DNA from: Haemophilus paracuniculus
Lineage (GTDB): Bacteria; Pseudomonadota; Gammaproteobacteria; Enterobacterales; Pasteurellaceae
Assembly: GCF_002015115.1 (NCBI RefSeq)
Contig: NZ_MUYA01000007.1
Location: 186,001 to 250,000, forward strand
Direction: 5' to 3'
DNA length: 64,000 bases
The notes under the pieces are model-generated. The model saw only the letters and a list, made by a program, of their open reading frames with translations, ran no database searches and had not been told where the DNA came from. Numbering within the stretch: the stretch's first letter is position 1; each line of letters starts with the position of its first letter. This document shows positions 36,344 to 47,112 of the stretch, one piece after another. A program made the position numbers and the translations under genes.

Positions 36344-36586
36344 TTATTCCGTCAAGATATGGCGTTTATTCTCTCGAACGGGTGGGGAAATGATCCCTTG
36401 ATCTTCTAACTGTTCTATCAGCCTTGCAGCTTGGTTGAAGTTGATTTGGAAGTGGCGTTGTAAGCCGCTGATAGTTGTTACACCACTTTCTCGCACATAG
36501 GCGATCACTTCATCCATTGGTGGTGTTGGCATTGTCGGTATTTCAATCCACTCATTCATATCATCAATCTCAATTTGATCGTTCAT
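36344..36586 (-). CDS. Stand-alone FtsK-gamma-like DNA-binding domain
   Basis: 80 residues. ISGLQRHFQINFNQAARLIE followed by QLEDQGIISPPVRENKRHIL closely follows the winged-helix gamma domain at the C-terminus of FtsK, which binds KOPS DNA and activates XerD. The ~25-residue acidic N-terminal part (NDQIEIDDMNEWIEIPTMPT) is unlike FtsK. There is no ATPase motor. It could bind KOPS-like DNA by itself or compete with FtsK. Own promoter region; single gene between two terminators. Confidence 0.8.
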   Translation of the reverse strand: MNDQIEIDDMNEWIEIPTMPTPPMDEVIAYVRESGVTTISGLQRHFQINFNQAARLIEQLEDQGIISPPVRENKRHILTE

Positions 36587-36602
36587 TTTGTTTTCCTCAT
36601 AA

Positions 36603-36640
36603 AAAATCGTTTCCGCCCAGAATTAGGCAGAAACGATTTT
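36603..36640 (-). terminator. Terminator after the lytic transglycosylase gene
   Basis: An 11-bp outer stem AAAATCGTTTC/GAAACGATTTT plus an inner GCC/GGC pair, followed on the minus strand by a T run. Confidence 0.85.
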
Positions 36641-36689
36641 AGCAAGGCACTACGACATCTGGTGTCGCATTCAATTCAAAAATTGAAAA

Positions 36690-37781
36690 TTATTGTCCGA
36701 CACTGGATAAAATGCGGTCAGCAAATTTGCCGATACTCACTACGAAGTTGTTGGATTTGTTCCAATCGTACAAGGTGCGGTAGTTATTCGACACGAGAAA
36801 CGCTCGCCCCACCTCTTTATCTGGGCGAACTAGCCACAATTTTGTGCCGTTGAGTTTGGCGAGTTTTTGGCTCTCTTGGGCGTTTGGATAGGCGAGATAA
36901 ACGCCCATTGCCTGCCATTCCGCAAGGCTTTTCGCTTTTTTGTCCTCAATGCCTGCGAAACTTAAATCAATCGGTTGAGCGAGCTTGACTTCCACGCCCC
37001 ACGGTCGTTGATTATCCCAGCCCACGCTCGACAGATATTTGGCAATCGAGGCGAATGCGTCATATTGATCATTCCAAATATCTTTTTTGCCGTCGCCGTT
37101 GCCGTCCGCTGCATATTTGAGGTAGGTGGTCGGCATAAATTGAGTTTGCCCCATCGCCCCTGCCCACGAGCCTTTCATTTCGCTACGGCGAATGGATTTG
37201 TCGTCCAGCATTTTCATCGCATTGACGAATTCTTGGGTGAATAATTTTTCACGGCGACCGTCAAAGGCAAGGGTGGCAAGCACCGAAAGCACGTCAAAGT
37301 TGCCTTGATAACGCCCGAAACTGCTTTCCATTCCCCACAGGGCGAGAATGTACTCTTTCTGCACCCCATATTTTTTGCTGGCTTTGGTAAGAGGCTGCTG
37401 ATAAGTCCACCAACGTTCCGCCGCCATATCCACTTTGGCTGGGGTCAGCACTTTGTTGAGGTAATTGGTTACCCCATTTGGATTCGGCGGTGGCGGAGGT
37501 AAATTCGGATCACGCTTGCGAGCCGCTTGCTGTTCGTCCAATTCCACCGCACGGTAAACGTAATTGATCTGCTGCTGCGAACTCAACGTCTTCGCCGACA
37601 CCCCAGCCCCCGCCGCTTTACGTTTTAAGAAATTCACATAATCATTAAAATTGCTGACGGAACGCCCTTTGCTATATTTAGCGTCCATTGCCAGCCCTGA
37701 TACGGATTGAGTGTTATTTGAAGAACAGCCCGTTATTGCAAGGGTAATAATTGTTAAAGGAAGAAGAAATAATTTTTTCAT
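36690..37781 (-). CDS. mltB: MltB-family lytic murein transglycosylase (lipoprotein)
   Basis: 363 residues. The signal peptide ends in lipobox ITGC, giving a lipidated Cys for outer-membrane anchoring. The catalytic domain has YILALWGMESSFGRYQGN (catalytic Glu in the ESS/F motif) and GSWAGAMGQTQFMPTTYLKY, then an EF-hand-like loop DGNGDGKKD. It cleaves peptidoglycan strands to 1,6-anhydromuropeptides during wall turnover. Confidence 0.92.
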   Translation of the reverse strand: MKKLFLLPLTIITLAITGCSSNNTQSVSGLAMDAKYSKGRSVSNFNDYVNFLKRKAAGAGVSAKTLSSQQQINYVYRAVELDEQQAARKRDPNLPPPPPNPNGVTNYLNKVLTPAKVDMAAERWWTYQQPLTKASKKYGVQKEYILALWGMESSFGRYQGNFDVLSVLATLAFDGRREKLFTQEFVNAMKMLDDKSIRRSEMKGSWAGAMGQTQFMPTTYLKYAADGNGDGKKDIWNDQYDAFASIAKYLSSVGWDNQRPWGVEVKLAQPIDLSFAGIEDKKAKSLAEWQAMGVYLAYPNAQESQKLAKLNGTKLWLVRPDKEVGRAFLVSNNYRTLYDWNKSNNFVVSIGKFADRILSSVGQ

Positions 37782-37834
37782 TTTACCTACTTTTTAATCT
37801 ATAAATTTATCGCCTAATCAATGACGACTGATTT

Positions 37835-37926
37835 CCCCGTCATTTTGCGTTGAGCGGTTTCGTTAATTTTAAGGGAAAGGACGCCAGCGTGGCGTCCCTA
37901 CCGTAGGGTCGCAATGCTTGCGACCC
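37835..37926. repeat. Palindromic intergenic repeat, family 1 copy 1
   Basis: About 92 bp. A leader CCCCGTCATTTTGCGTTGAG is followed by GGTTTCGT, then hairpin 1 (GGACGCC agcgt GGCGTCC, 37879-37897) and hairpin 2 (GGGTCGCAA tgc TTGCGACCC, 37906-37926). Copy 2 is at 39810-39899. No ORF. Confidence 0.85.
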
Positions 37927-37951
37927 AAACAGGTGAAGAAAGAAAAGTCGA

Positions 37952-38869
37952 TCAAACATTCACCATTCGATTAGGACGAATCACATTATCCTGTCGAATT
38001 TCCGCCACGCCTAGAAATTGATCGTTGTCGGAAAAAAGTCGCACCAAACCTTGTAATTGTTGCGGATTGTCGAATTTCACTCGCTGACCAAATCCCACCG
38101 CTTTGGTTTGCTCAGCGGTCAGGCTCAATTTTGGCAGGCTGGAAACGGCACTATCCATTGGTAACAAATGCTGATCCAACTCTGCAAGCGGTTGGTTTTC
38201 CGCAAATTTTTGCAAATCGTCCCAGCTCATCATCGCTTCAATTGGATAGTTTGCCACCGCCAAACGGCGTAACATTGTAACGTGAGCCCCACAACCGAGG
38301 GCTTCGCCCAAATCGTCCACCAGCGTACGAATGTAAGTGCCTTTGGAACAATGCACTTCAAGGGTTAAGTACGGGGCTTGATAATCGATAAAGGTTAGCT
38401 CAAAAATCGTAATCGGGCGAGCCTCTCGCTCAACGGTAATCCCTGCTCGGGCGTATTCGTAAAGGGGCTTGCCTTGATATTTGAGGGCGGAAAACATTGT
38501 CGGCACTTGCAAAATCTCGCCTCGAAATGGCTCTAACGCCGCCAAAATATCCGCTTGTTCCACCGCAACCGCTCGGGTTTGCACCACTTGACCGTCTGCG
38601 TCCGAAGTATCGGTGCGTTCGCCCAATTTGGCGATCACTCGATAGCGTTTGTCGGAATCCAACAAAAATTGCGAAAATTTGGTCGCCTCGCCCAAGCAGA
38701 TCGGTAACATTCCCGTGGCAAGGGGATCTAACGCCCCCGTATGCCCTGCTTTATTGGCTTGAAACAGGCGTTTGACCTTTTGCAAAATATCGTTAGACGA
38801 CATTCCCTGCGGTTTATCCAGCAGAAAAACGCCGTGAATATCCCGCCATTTTTTGCGTGGTTTCGACAC
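37952..38869 (-). CDS. truB: tRNA pseudouridine(55) synthase TruB
   Basis: 305 residues. [15 protein letters not shown], then [14 protein letters not shown] with the catalytic Asp, and [19 protein letters not shown] are TruB signatures. It makes the universal pseudouridine 55 in the T loop of tRNAs. It starts one base after the rbfA stop, in the usual rbfA-truB order. Confidence 0.97.
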   Translation of the reverse strand: MSKPRKKWRDIHGVFLLDKPQGMSSNDILQKVKRLFQANKAGHTGALDPLATGMLPICLGEATKFSQFLLDSDKRYRVIAKLGERTDTSDADGQVVQTRAVAVEQADILAALEPFRGEILQVPTMFSALKYQGKPLYEYARAGITVEREARPITIFELTFIDYQAPYLTLEVHCSKGTYIRTLVDDLGEALGCGAHVTMLRRLAVANYPIEAMMSWDDLQKFAENQPLAELDQHLLPMDSAVSSLPKLSLTAEQTKAVGFGQRVKFDNPQQLQGLVRLFSDNDQFLGVAEIRQDNVIRPNRMVNV

Positions 38870-39256
38870 TTACTCGCCCTCATCAACGTGGCGAGCTTGG
38901 TCTTGACGCACCACGTTGGTAACGAGGTTGGACATTCTCATTCCCTCAACTAACGATTGATCGTAAACAAATCGCAACTCTGGCACGATGCGTAACCGCA
39001 TTGCTTTGCCGACAAGGGTGCGAATGTAGCCCGAAGCCTTGTTCAAGCCCTCTAAACCTCGTGCCACCGCACTTTCATCGTTATCAAATAAGAACGTAAC
39101 GAAAATTTTGGCGTAGGCTAAATCACGGCTGATTTCCACATCGGAAACCGTTACCATTCCGATCCGAGGATCTTTGACTTCACGTTGCAAAATAATTGCG
39201 ATCTCTTTTTGTAATTCTTGTGCCACACGGTCGGCACGGCTAAATTCTCTTGCCAT
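38870..39256 (-). CDS. rbfA: 30S ribosome-binding factor RbfA
   Basis: 128 residues. KH-like fold with [20 protein letters not shown] at the start and [18 protein letters not shown]. RbfA helps mature the 16S rRNA 5' end and is needed in cold. In many gamma-proteobacteria infB-rbfA-truB are contiguous; here an SMR gene and two repeats separate infB from rbfA. Confidence 0.96.
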   Translation of the reverse strand: MAREFSRADRVAQELQKEIAIILQREVKDPRIGMVTVSDVEISRDLAYAKIFVTFLFDNDESAVARGLEGLNKASGYIRTLVGKAMRLRIVPELRFVYDQSLVEGMRMSNLVTNVVRQDQARHVDEGE

Positions 39257-39292
39257 TGTTGTTCTCTCTTTTGGTTAAATAAAAAATGGATA

Positions 39293-39312
39293 ATGCCACG
39301 ATAACGTGGCAT
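39293..39312. terminator. Hairpin between the SMR gene and rbfA
   Basis: An 8-bp perfect stem ATGCCACG/CGTGGCAT with loop ATAA; a plus-side T5 follows and an A/T-rich stretch on the minus side. Probable terminator of the SMR gene. Confidence 0.55.
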
Positions 39313-39332
39313 CTTTTTGGATAGACACTCAA

Positions 39333-39650
39333 TTAGCTGGATAGTTTTAACACCACCACGCCCGCCACCACCAGCAACACGCCGAGGTATTTGCCGAGAT
39401 TAGCAGGGTCGTTATAAAACATCACGCCCACTAAAAATGTACCCACCGCCCCGATGCTTGTCCAGACGGCGTAAGAAGTGCCAATCGGAATGGTGCGTTG
39501 AGCTAACCACAATAAAGCACCACTGGCTGCCATAAAAGTGATTGCTACGAAAATCCCCAACCAACGGGTTTCCGCCTGTTGTGCCATTTTCAACCCAACG
39601 GGCCAGCCGATTTCCATTAGCCCTGCTAAAATCAAATAAATCCAAGCCAT
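39333..39650 (-). CDS. sugE: SMR-family exporter, SugE/Gdx subtype (guanidinium exporter-like)
   Basis: 105 residues, four transmembrane helices. The N-terminal WIYLILAGLMEIGWPVGLK has the essential Glu in helix 1 and the G-W-x-x-G-L-K pattern of the Gdx (SugE) branch rather than the EmrE branch; SYAVWTSIGAVGTFLVG is also typical. Gdx proteins exchange guanidinium for protons as dual-topology dimers. No guanidine riboswitch could be made out upstream. It separates infB from rbfA-truB and is flanked by repeats. Confidence 0.85.
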   Translation of the reverse strand: MAWIYLILAGLMEIGWPVGLKMAQQAETRWLGIFVAITFMAASGALLWLAQRTIPIGTSYAVWTSIGAVGTFLVGVMFYNDPANLGKYLGVLLVVAGVVVLKLSS

Positions 39651-39759
39651 TTGCTTTCCTCATTAAGTTTAACTGAATTTTTCCTTATGACTTTTGGGAT
39701 TTTTAAAAGCCATAAGGGAAAATGTAAGCGGTAAGATTTTACGAAATTTTCGCTATTAA

Positions 39760-39780
39760 GGGCGGATATAAAATCCGCCC
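39760..39780. repeat. Palindromic hairpin GGGCGGAT/ATCCGCCC
   Basis: An 8-bp perfect stem with a 5-nt loop, followed by CCTAC as in the adjacent repeat copy. It lies in the 314-bp gene-free stretch between the SMR gene and infB. That stretch otherwise holds an imperfect inverted repeat at 39683-39717, repeat copy 2 and an inverted uptake-signal pair near 39915-39959. Confidence 0.6.
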
Positions 39781-39809
39781 CTACATTTTAATCATTGCTC
39801 AAACAAATC

Positions 39810-39899
39810 CCCCGTCATTTTGCGTTGAGCGGTTTCGTCAAATTCAAGCTAAGGACGCCAGCGTGGCGTCCCTACGTAGGGACACGATGCTCGTGTCCC
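39810..39899. repeat. Palindromic intergenic repeat, family 1 copy 2
   Basis: Same layout as copy 1: leader CCCCGTCATTTTGCGTTGAG, GGTTTCGT, hairpin 1 identical (39853-39871), but hairpin 2 is GGGACACGA tgc TCGTGTCCC (39879-39899). Both arms differ from copy 1, yet pairing is still perfect. Confidence 0.85.
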
Positions 39900-39964
39900 A
39901 AATATGTTCCAAAATAAGCGGTAAGATTCGTAAAAATTTTCCACAATCCCACCGCTTGCACAGG

Positions 39965-42547
39965 TTAGATCGTGCGTTTAACTTCTACGATTTCAAACAC
40001 TTCGATCTGGTCGCCGACTTTGACATCGTTGTAGTTTTTCACGCCGATACCACATTCCATACCGTTACGCACTTCGGATACGTCATCTTTGAAGCGGCGT
40101 AGGGATTCCAATTCGCCCTCGAAGATCACCACGTTATCACGCAAGACACGGATTGGGTTGTTGCGTTTCACGATACCCTCGGTAACCATACAACCTGCAA
40201 TCGCCCCAAATTTCGGGTGGCGGAACACATCACGCACTTCGGCAAGTCCGATGATTTCTTGTTTAAATTCAGGTTGTAACATACCGCTCATTGCCGCTTT
40301 GATTTCGTTGAGCAACTCGTAAATGATTGAGTAGTAACGTAAATCAATGCTTTCGGTTTCAATCACACGGCGGGCGGACGCATCGGCACGCACGTTAAAG
40401 CCAACCATAATCGCATTTGAGGCGGCGGCGAGGGTCGCATCGGTTTCGGTGATTCCACCTACGCCCGAACCCACGATTTTCACTTTCACTTCGTCCGTTG
40501 AAAGTTCCATTAACGCTTGGCAAATTGCTTCCACCGAGCCTTGAACGTCCGCTTTCACGATTACGTTCAATTCCGCCACATCGCCTTCCGCCATATTGCT
40601 AAACATATTTTCCAGTTTCGCTTTTTGCTGACGTGCCAATTTCACTTCACGGAATTTACCTTGACGATAGAGTGCCACTTCACGGGCTTTCTTCTCATCA
40701 CGCACCACGGTCGCTTCATCACCGGCGGCTGGCACGCCTGAAAGACCAAGCACTTCAACAGGGATTGACGGGCCTGCGGCATCAATATCTTTACCGTTTT
40801 CATCACGCATTGCACGCACACGACCGTATTCAAAACCGCAAAGGACGATGTCGCCACGGTTGAGCGTCCCTGATTGGACAAGGATTGTCGCCACTGGACC
40901 CCGACCTTTATCGAGGTAAGATTCGATCACCACACCGCTTGCCATTCCGTCTTTCACTGCCGAAAGTTCTAACACTTCCGATTGTAGCAAGATCGCATCA
41001 AGCAATTCGTCCACGCCTGTCCCTTTTTTCGCTGACACATACACAAATTGGGTGTCGCCACCAAATTTTTCCGCGATCACATCGTGTTGTAATAATTCGG
41101 TTTCGACACGATCTGGGTTGGCTTCTGGTTTGTCGATTTTGTTCACCGCCACCACCATTGGCACACCTGCCGCTTTGGCGTGTTGGATCGCTTCAATCGT
41201 TTGCGGCATTACGCCATCGTCCGCTGCCACCACAAGCACCACGATATCTGTCGCTTTCGCACCCCTTGCACGCATTGAGGTAAAGGCAGCGTGTCCTGGG
41301 GTATCGAGGAAGGTAATCATCTTGCCATCATCGGTTTCAACGTGATAGGCACCAATGTGCTGGGTAATACCGCCAGCCTCGCCTGCCGCCACTTTCGCTT
41401 TACGGATATAGTCGAGCAAGGAAGTTTTACCGTGGTCAACGTGTCCCATAATGGTAACCACGGGTGCACGGGTAACTTTTTCGGCGTGAACATCACGATC
41501 TTCGAGCACCGATTCTTCCAACTCGTTCTCTTTACGCAAGATCACTTTGTGTCCCATTTCTTCCGCCACTAATTGTGCGGTCTCTTGGTCGATCACTTGG
41601 TTGATCGTAACCATTTCGCCCATTTTCATCATTGTTTTGATGATTTCGGTCGCTTTCACTGCCATTTTGTTGGCAAGTTCCGCCACGGTAATGGTTTCGC
41701 CGATCACCACATCACGGGTAACAGGCTGGGCTGGCTTGGTAAAGCCTTGCTGAATTGCACTGCCTTTTTTGCCGTGTTTGCCCTTGCCTTTCGCATCTTT
41801 TTGATTACGGCGATCCGATTGACGTTCGTTTTTGTTGCTTTCATCATCACGACCGCCTTTTTTCGCTTTTGCCACCGCAGGTTTACCACGGCCACGATTG
41901 CCCTCACTACGGCGTTCGGCATCACGCTCGGCTTCTCTCGCGTAGCTTGATGTGAATTTGTCGTCTTCAAAATCTTCGCCATTTTCTTGGGCTTCTTCAC
42001 GTTCAATTTCCGCTAAACGGCGTGCATTTTCTGCCGCACGTTTGGCGTCCATTTCCGCTTTTTCGCGAGCCAAGGCTTCTTGTTTACGGCGTAATTCCGC
42101 TTCTTCTTTTTTCTTCGCCTCTTTTTCTGCATCGACCACTTTTTCCGCTTTCGGTGCAGGTTTTTCTTCGGCTTTTTTCTCTGCTTTCGGCTTGCTGTTT
42201 GGCATTACCGGCATTGCGTGGGCTTTTTTAGCGGTCGGTTCTGCCGTTTGTTTTGCAGCTTCGGCGGCTTTTGCCTCGGCTTCTGCTTTGGCTTTCGCTT
42301 CTTTTTCCGCTTGTTCTTTTGCCGCTTTTTCAGCTGCTAATTTTTCCGCTTCCGCTTTGGCTTTTGCCTTGGCTTCTTTCTCTGCCTTTTCTGCACGGGC
42401 TTTTAGCACTTCGGGATCAATCGGTTTCTTTTTAGTATGTAATTCCACCGCTTGCGTTTTGCCGCTGGTAGTGGTGGTGCTTACCGTATCGTTATTTTTC
42501 TTTCGCCCTAAGGTTAATTTGCCTTTTTTCTCTGTTGTTTCGGTCAT
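39965..42547 (-). CDS. infB: Translation initiation factor IF-2
   Basis: 860 residues. The N-terminal third is low-complexity, rich in Lys, Ala and Glu ([20 protein letters not shown]). Then comes the G domain: [12 protein letters not shown] (G1), DTPGHAAF (G3), NKIDKPEA (G4), followed by the beta-barrel and fMet-tRNA-binding C-terminal domains ([15 protein letters not shown]). It brings initiator tRNA to the 30S subunit. Cotranscribed with nusA (14-nt gap). Confidence 0.98.
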   Translation of the reverse strand: MTETTEKKGKLTLGRKKNNDTVSTTTTSGKTQAVELHTKKKPIDPEVLKARAEKAEKEAKAKAKAEAEKLAAEKAAKEQAEKEAKAKAEAEAKAAEAAKQTAEPTAKKAHAMPVMPNSKPKAEKKAEEKPAPKAEKVVDAEKEAKKKEEAELRRKQEALAREKAEMDAKRAAENARRLAEIEREEAQENGEDFEDDKFTSSYAREAERDAERRSEGNRGRGKPAVAKAKKGGRDDESNKNERQSDRRNQKDAKGKGKHGKKGSAIQQGFTKPAQPVTRDVVIGETITVAELANKMAVKATEIIKTMMKMGEMVTINQVIDQETAQLVAEEMGHKVILRKENELEESVLEDRDVHAEKVTRAPVVTIMGHVDHGKTSLLDYIRKAKVAAGEAGGITQHIGAYHVETDDGKMITFLDTPGHAAFTSMRARGAKATDIVVLVVAADDGVMPQTIEAIQHAKAAGVPMVVAVNKIDKPEANPDRVETELLQHDVIAEKFGGDTQFVYVSAKKGTGVDELLDAILLQSEVLELSAVKDGMASGVVIESYLDKGRGPVATILVQSGTLNRGDIVLCGFEYGRVRAMRDENGKDIDAAGPSIPVEVLGLSGVPAAGDEATVVRDEKKAREVALYRQGKFREVKLARQQKAKLENMFSNMAEGDVAELNVIVKADVQGSVEAICQALMELSTDEVKVKIVGSGVGGITETDATLAAASNAIMVGFNVRADASARRVIETESIDLRYYSIIYELLNEIKAAMSGMLQPEFKQEIIGLAEVRDVFRHPKFGAIAGCMVTEGIVKRNNPIRVLRDNVVIFEGELESLRRFKDDVSEVRNGMECGIGVKNYNDVKVGDQIEVFEIVEVKRTI

Positions 42548-42561
42548 TGTTGTGTCCTCTC

Positions 42562-44058
42562 TTAGCTAAACCAACAAATTTGACGAGCCGCCATAATCAG
42601 TTCGCCCGCTTTTTCTGCCGATAATTCTTCAATATCCGCCAAATCATCCACGCCTTGCTCTGCAAGATCTTCAAGGGTGGTGATCGATTTTTCCGCCAAA
42701 CGGAACGCAATGTGGCGATCCATTCCCTCTAAGTTGAGCAATTTCTCGTCAATTTTCGCCTGTTTCAAGGCTTCTTCTTCGGCGAGGGCTTGGGCGGTAA
42801 TCGCATTTTTGGCACGGCTTTGTAGCTCTTCCACCAAGTCTTCATCTTCTAAGCCATCAATCGCCGTGATCATATTCACTGGGGCGTAAGCAATCGCCTC
42901 TAACGAAGTAAAGCCTTCTTCGATCAACACTTCGGCAAACTCTTCGTCAATTTCTAACGCAGACACGAGTAATTTAATCACTTTGCCGTCTTCTTCTTGA
43001 TGTTTTGCTGAAAGATCATCGGTAGTCATCACGTTTAACGCCCAGCCCGTTAATTGGGTTGCCAAACGCACGTTTTGACCGTTGCGACCAATCGCCTGTG
43101 CCAAGGCACTCGCTTCCACCGCAATATCCATTGAGTGGTTTGCTTCGTCCACCATAATCGAACTGGCGTCCGCTGGTGCCATTGAATTGATTACATATTG
43201 AGCTGGGTTGTCGTCCCAAAGCACGATATCCACTTTCTCGCCGCCAAGCTCGTTACTTACCGCTTGCACACGCGCCCCACGCATACCCACGCACGCACCC
43301 ACTGGGTCAATGCGTTTATCGTTGCTTTTCACCGCAATTTTTGCTCGCGAACCTGGATCACGCGAAGCTCCTTTAATTTCGATCAACTCTTCGCCGATCT
43401 CTGGCACTTCAAGGCGGAACAACTGTTCAAGCATAATCGGCTTAGAACGCGTTACGAAAAGTTGCGGACCTTTTGATTCAGGTTTGATCGCATATAGCAC
43501 ACCACGCACACGGTCGCCTGGGCGGAAATTCTCACGCGGAAGCATATCTTCACGCACGATCACCGCTTCGCCTTTGATGTCTTCGGTTTTGCCGGCTAAT
43601 TCAAGGAAAATACTCTCACGGGTTACTTTCTTCACGGTTGCGGTAATGATTTTGCCCTCGTAAGCACGGAATTCATCAATGATTTTGTTGCGTTCCGCTT
43701 CACGGATTTTAGTTTTGATTACTTGACCGAACGTCTGAATCGCCACACGACCAAATTCGATGGATTCCACTTCATCTTCCACAAAATCACCAAGTTGCAC
43801 ATTTGGATCTTCAAATTGTGCCGCTTCAAGGCTGATTTCACGGGTCATATTGGTTACTTCTTCCACCACTAACCAACGGCGGAAGGTTTGGAAATCGCCC
43901 GTTTTACGATCCACCACCACACGCACATCAATATCAAATTCTTTGCTTTTTTTGGTGGCAATCGTCAAAGCTGTTTCAAGGGCTTCAAAAATGGCATCTT
44001 TTGGTAATTGTTTCTCGTTTGATACCGCTTCGGCGGCTAATAAAATCTCTTTGCTCAT
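42562..44058 (-). CDS. nusA: Transcription termination/antitermination factor NusA
   Basis: 498 residues. N-terminal RNA-polymerase-binding domain, S1 domain ([20 protein letters not shown]), two KH domains ([35 protein letters not shown]) and two acidic C-terminal repeats. It lies between rimP and infB, the standard order. Confidence 0.98.
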   Translation of the reverse strand: MSKEILLAAEAVSNEKQLPKDAIFEALETALTIATKKSKEFDIDVRVVVDRKTGDFQTFRRWLVVEEVTNMTREISLEAAQFEDPNVQLGDFVEDEVESIEFGRVAIQTFGQVIKTKIREAERNKIIDEFRAYEGKIITATVKKVTRESIFLELAGKTEDIKGEAVIVREDMLPRENFRPGDRVRGVLYAIKPESKGPQLFVTRSKPIMLEQLFRLEVPEIGEELIEIKGASRDPGSRAKIAVKSNDKRIDPVGACVGMRGARVQAVSNELGGEKVDIVLWDDNPAQYVINSMAPADASSIMVDEANHSMDIAVEASALAQAIGRNGQNVRLATQLTGWALNVMTTDDLSAKHQEEDGKVIKLLVSALEIDEEFAEVLIEEGFTSLEAIAYAPVNMITAIDGLEDEDLVEELQSRAKNAITAQALAEEEALKQAKIDEKLLNLEGMDRHIAFRLAEKSITTLEDLAEQGVDDLADIEELSAEKAGELIMAARQICWFS

Positions 44059-44076
44059 TGCGTGATACCTTTACAA

Positions 44077-44538
44077 TTAAAAATTAAATACCGGAATTAA
44101 GTTCGCTTTTTGGATATTGCCGAACGCAAAGGCACGTTCTTCGTTATCCACCGTGAGGGTAATCATATCCCCGTCCACTTTTTCAAGTTTGCCCTGCCAT
44201 TTACGGCGATCGAACATTGGAATGCGTAAGTGAATCACAATCTCACGCCCCACAAAACGCTCGTAGTGGGCAAGGGTGAACAGCGGGCGATCTAAACCTG
44301 GGGACGACACTTCAAGGTTATATTTATCCGCAATCGGATCTTCCACGTCTAAAATCGCACTCACTTGACGACTCACGTCCGAGCAATCATCAATGGTAAC
44401 ACCGCCCTCTTTGTCAATATAAAGACGCACGGTTAAAAAACGCCCTGCACGCTGGCACTCAATCCCCACAAGCTCACAGCCCATAGATTCAATCGTACCT
44501 GATACAAGATCTTCGAGTTTTTGTTCTAAGGTTGCCAA
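44077..44538 (-). CDS. rimP: Ribosome maturation factor RimP
   Basis: 153 residues from a TTG at 44538 with GAGG 5 nt upstream. The frame extends to 44577, but the family starts at (M)[10 protein letters not shown], so the TTG is preferred. [20 protein letters not shown] and [15 protein letters not shown] are conserved. RimP helps assemble the 30S head. First protein gene of the nusA operon. Confidence 0.93.
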   Translation of the reverse strand: MATLEQKLEDLVSGTIESMGCELVGIECQRAGRFLTVRLYIDKEGGVTIDDCSDVSRQVSAILDVEDPIADKYNLEVSSPGLDRPLFTLAHYERFVGREIVIHLRIPMFDRRKWQGKLEKVDGDMITLTVDNEERAFAFGNIQKANLIPVFNF

Positions 44539-44616
44539 AACTTCCTCCAAATCACAGGTATAAAAAAAGAGCCTCACCAGCTCTCTTGATACGTTTCACA
44601 TTGTACCAGCCACAAA

Positions 44617-44642
44617 AAAGCCCCAAACAAAATTGAGGCTTT
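44617..44642 (-). terminator. Hairpin with T run before rimP
   Basis: Stem AAAGCC/GGCTTT, followed on the minus strand by seven or so T. It is the second terminator-like hairpin between the initiator tRNA and rimP. Confidence 0.6.
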
Positions 44643-44698
44643 AAGCGGTTTGTTTTACGAAAATTTTTGCCAATTTGCAAAATCACCATAAAACAAAA

Positions 44699-44724
44699 CT
44701 CACCGTCTTGACCAAGACGATGAG
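44699..44724 (-). terminator. Terminator just after the initiator tRNA
   Basis: Stem CTCACCGTCTT with AAGACGATGAG (one mismatch), loop GACC, followed on the minus strand by TTTTGTTTT. It lies 10 nt after the tRNA. Confidence 0.8.
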
Positions 44725-44733
44725 CCTTAAAAC

Positions 44734-44810
<77 letters not shown>

Positions 44811-44823
44811 TTCGATGTGGTGC

Positions 44824-44851
44824 ATTATAGGGGATAAATTTTTTCGTGCAA
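44824..44851 (-). promoter_or_regulatory. Sigma-70 promoter of metY
   Basis: On the minus strand TTGCAC (44851-44846), a 16-bp spacer and a perfect TATAAT (44829-44824), ending 13 nt before the tRNA 5' end. Confidence 0.8.
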
Positions 44852-45050
44852 CCTTTTTTTTTCAAAAAATTTATTATTTCCGTTTGAGTGTTAAAAGTTT
44901 AGGCAATTCAACTATTTTTTGTGCAAAATTAGCGGCACTTTAAGCATTTTCGGAAAAATTACACTTTCATTGGGAACAATGTCTAGGTTAAAAAATCACA
45001 AAGAAAACTTGTGAACATCACACTTACTATTTTTATAGTATAAAGACAAA

Positions 45051-45080
45051 AAAACCGAACAACTTTCGCTGTTCGGTTTT
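45051..45080. terminator. Terminator after ftsH
   Basis: An 11-bp perfect stem AAAACCGAACA/TGTTCGGTTTT with an 8-nt loop, T-rich on both sides. The 180 bp between here and metY hold nothing else that I can identify. Confidence 0.85.
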
Positions 45081-45099
45081 ATTTTTGAGAACTTACCGC

Positions 45100-47010
45100 T
45101 TACACATTCGGCTGTGGGTTCACATTTGAGGTAGAACTATTATCTTCTTCATCAAGTGTGGTTGTACCATTTTGGTCGTTGCTACTGCTGTTATTGTTAT
45201 CATTCCAGCCAGCAGGTTCGCCCACAGGTTTACGTTCCATTAAGTTTTTGATTTGTGGCATATCAATGGTTTCGTACTTCATTAGGGCATCTTTCATTGC
45301 GTGTAAGATGTCCATATTGTCGAGCAAGGTTTGTCTGGCTCGTTCGTAGTTACGCTCAATGATCGCACGCACTTCTTCGTCAATCAATTTCGCCGTATCT
45401 TCGGAAACTACTTTCGGGGCGAATGCTTCTTCCTCTTTATAGAGAATTGGCCCGAGATTTTTCGAGAAGCCCCATTCCGTTACCATTCGGCGGGCAATGC
45501 CCGAGGCGACTTGAATATCACTAGAAGCCCCCGTTGAGATGTTCTCTTTGCCATAAATCAACTCTTCCGCCAAACGTCCGCCGTAAATGCTGGCGAGTTT
45601 GCCTTCGAGTTGTTTGTGGGTAATGCTAATTTTGTCGCCCTCTGGCAAGAAGAAAGTTACGCCTAATGCTCGCCCGCGTGGAATAATGGTTACTTTATGT
45701 ACGGGATCGTGTTCTGGCATTAGGTAACCCACAATCGCGTGTCCTGCCTCGTGGTAAGCGGTCGATTCTTTCTGCTCTTCGGTCATTACCATTGAACGGC
45801 GTTCTGGCCCCATATTGATTTTGTCTTTCGCTTTTTCAAAATCATTCATCGTGACCACTTTTTGATTGGCTCGTGCCGAGAATAATGCGGCTTCGTTCAC
45901 CAAATTCGCCAGTTCCGCCCCTGAATAACCAGGGGTGCCGCGTGCGATAATCATCGGATCAACATCAGGTGCAAGCGGTACTTTTTTCATATGCACTTTC
46001 AAAATTTGCTCACGTCCTTTCACGTCTGGCAAACCGACCATCACTTGACGGTCAAAACGCCCTGGACGTGTTAATGCATTATCCAACACATCAGAACGGT
46101 TAGTCGCTGCAATGATAATCACGCCCTCGCTGCCCTCAAAGCCGTCCATTTCGACCAACATTTGGTTGAGGGTTTGTTCACGCTCATCGTGACCGCCGCT
46201 AAATCCAGCCCCACCACGTTTGCGACCGACTGCGTCGATCTCGTCAATAAAGATGATACAAGGGGCATTTTTCTTGGCTTGCTCGAACAAATCACGCACA
46301 CGCGAAGCCCCCACGCCGACAAACATTTCCACGAAGTCTGAACCTGCCATTGTGAAGAACGGCACTTTCGCCTCGCCAGCAATCGCTTTGGCAAGCAGGG
46401 TTTTACCCGTCCCAGGTGGGCCGACCATTAAAATCCCTTTCGGAATCCGTCCGCCCAATTTTTGGAATTTGCTCGGATCTTTGAGGAAATCCACCACTTC
46501 GGCAACTTCTTCCTTCGCTTCATCGCAACCTGCCACATCAGCAAAAGTCGTTTTGATCTGGTCTGGGGCGAGCATTTTCGCTTTGCTCTTGCCGAAACTC
46601 ATTGGGTTGCGTCCGCCACCGCCCTGCATTTGTCGCATATAGAACAACCAAAAGCCGATTAACATCAGCATCGGGAACCACGAGATCAAAATCTGCGAAA
46701 AAATGCCACGTTTTTCCTGCGGTTCGCCCACCACCGTTACGTTCTTTTTCAACAAATCGTTGAGCAAATCACGGTCGTACATCGGCATCACCGTTTGGTA
46801 TTTCGCTCCGTCATTTTTGGTGATGGTCATCACTTCGCTGCCGCTGGCAAAATTCACCTCTTTCAAGCGATTATCTTTTAAATCGCTAATAAAAGTGGAA
46901 TATGCCGCACGGTTTTCACCCGCGAAGTTGTTGTTAAATCCTTCAAATGCCGTCATCAGCACCACGGCGACCACGACCCAAAGCAGGATATTTTTAATCA
47001 TATCGTTCAA
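45100..47010 (-). CDS. ftsH: ATP-dependent zinc metalloprotease FtsH
   Basis: 636 residues. Two N-terminal transmembrane helices flank a periplasmic segment. AAA+ domain: [14 protein letters not shown] (Walker A), [16 protein letters not shown] (Walker B), [20 protein letters not shown] (SRH). Protease: HEAGH zinc site. It degrades membrane and regulatory proteins such as LpxC and SecY. Translation may start at TTG 47010 (SD AGAGGAAA at good distance) or at the ATG three codons later. A two-start situation is, as I recall, also described for E. coli FtsH. rlmE lies directly upstream. Confidence 0.97.
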   Translation of the reverse strand: MNDMIKNILLWVVVAVVLMTAFEGFNNNFAGENRAAYSTFISDLKDNRLKEVNFASGSEVMTITKNDGAKYQTVMPMYDRDLLNDLLKKNVTVVGEPQEKRGIFSQILISWFPMLMLIGFWLFYMRQMQGGGGRNPMSFGKSKAKMLAPDQIKTTFADVAGCDEAKEEVAEVVDFLKDPSKFQKLGGRIPKGILMVGPPGTGKTLLAKAIAGEAKVPFFTMAGSDFVEMFVGVGASRVRDLFEQAKKNAPCIIFIDEIDAVGRKRGGAGFSGGHDEREQTLNQMLVEMDGFEGSEGVIIIAATNRSDVLDNALTRPGRFDRQVMVGLPDVKGREQILKVHMKKVPLAPDVDPMIIARGTPGYSGAELANLVNEAALFSARANQKVVTMNDFEKAKDKINMGPERRSMVMTEEQKESTAYHEAGHAIVGYLMPEHDPVHKVTIIPRGRALGVTFFLPEGDKISITHKQLEGKLASIYGGRLAEELIYGKENISTGASSDIQVASGIARRMVTEWGFSKNLGPILYKEEEAFAPKVVSEDTAKLIDEEVRAIIERNYERARQTLLDNMDILHAMKDALMKYETIDMPQIKNLMERKPVGEPAGWNDNNNSSSNDQNGTTTLDEEDNSSTSNVNPQPNV

Positions 47011-47112
47011 GATGGATTTCCTCTTAACATTGAAAACCTGTAAAGATTACTACAAAAGCGGTGGGATTTGGCGAAAAATTTGCAAAAATTCTCGCAAATC
47101 CGACCGCTTGCA

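Noticed and set aside
39651..39720. Guanidine riboswitch before the SugE/Gdx gene
   Set aside because: An imperfect inverted repeat is present at 39683-39717, but no ACGR-type loops or known guanidine aptamer motifs were seen.
41952..42569. Long plus-strand ORF (205 codons) opposite infB
   Set aside because: Antisense shadow of the Ala/Lys/Glu-rich IF-2 N-terminal region; Ser/Ala/Phe composition is the mirror of that repeat.
45001..45040. CRP site (TGTGA...TCACA) near 45011
   Set aside because: The arms are separated by only 3 bases, not 6, and no gene is placed to use it.
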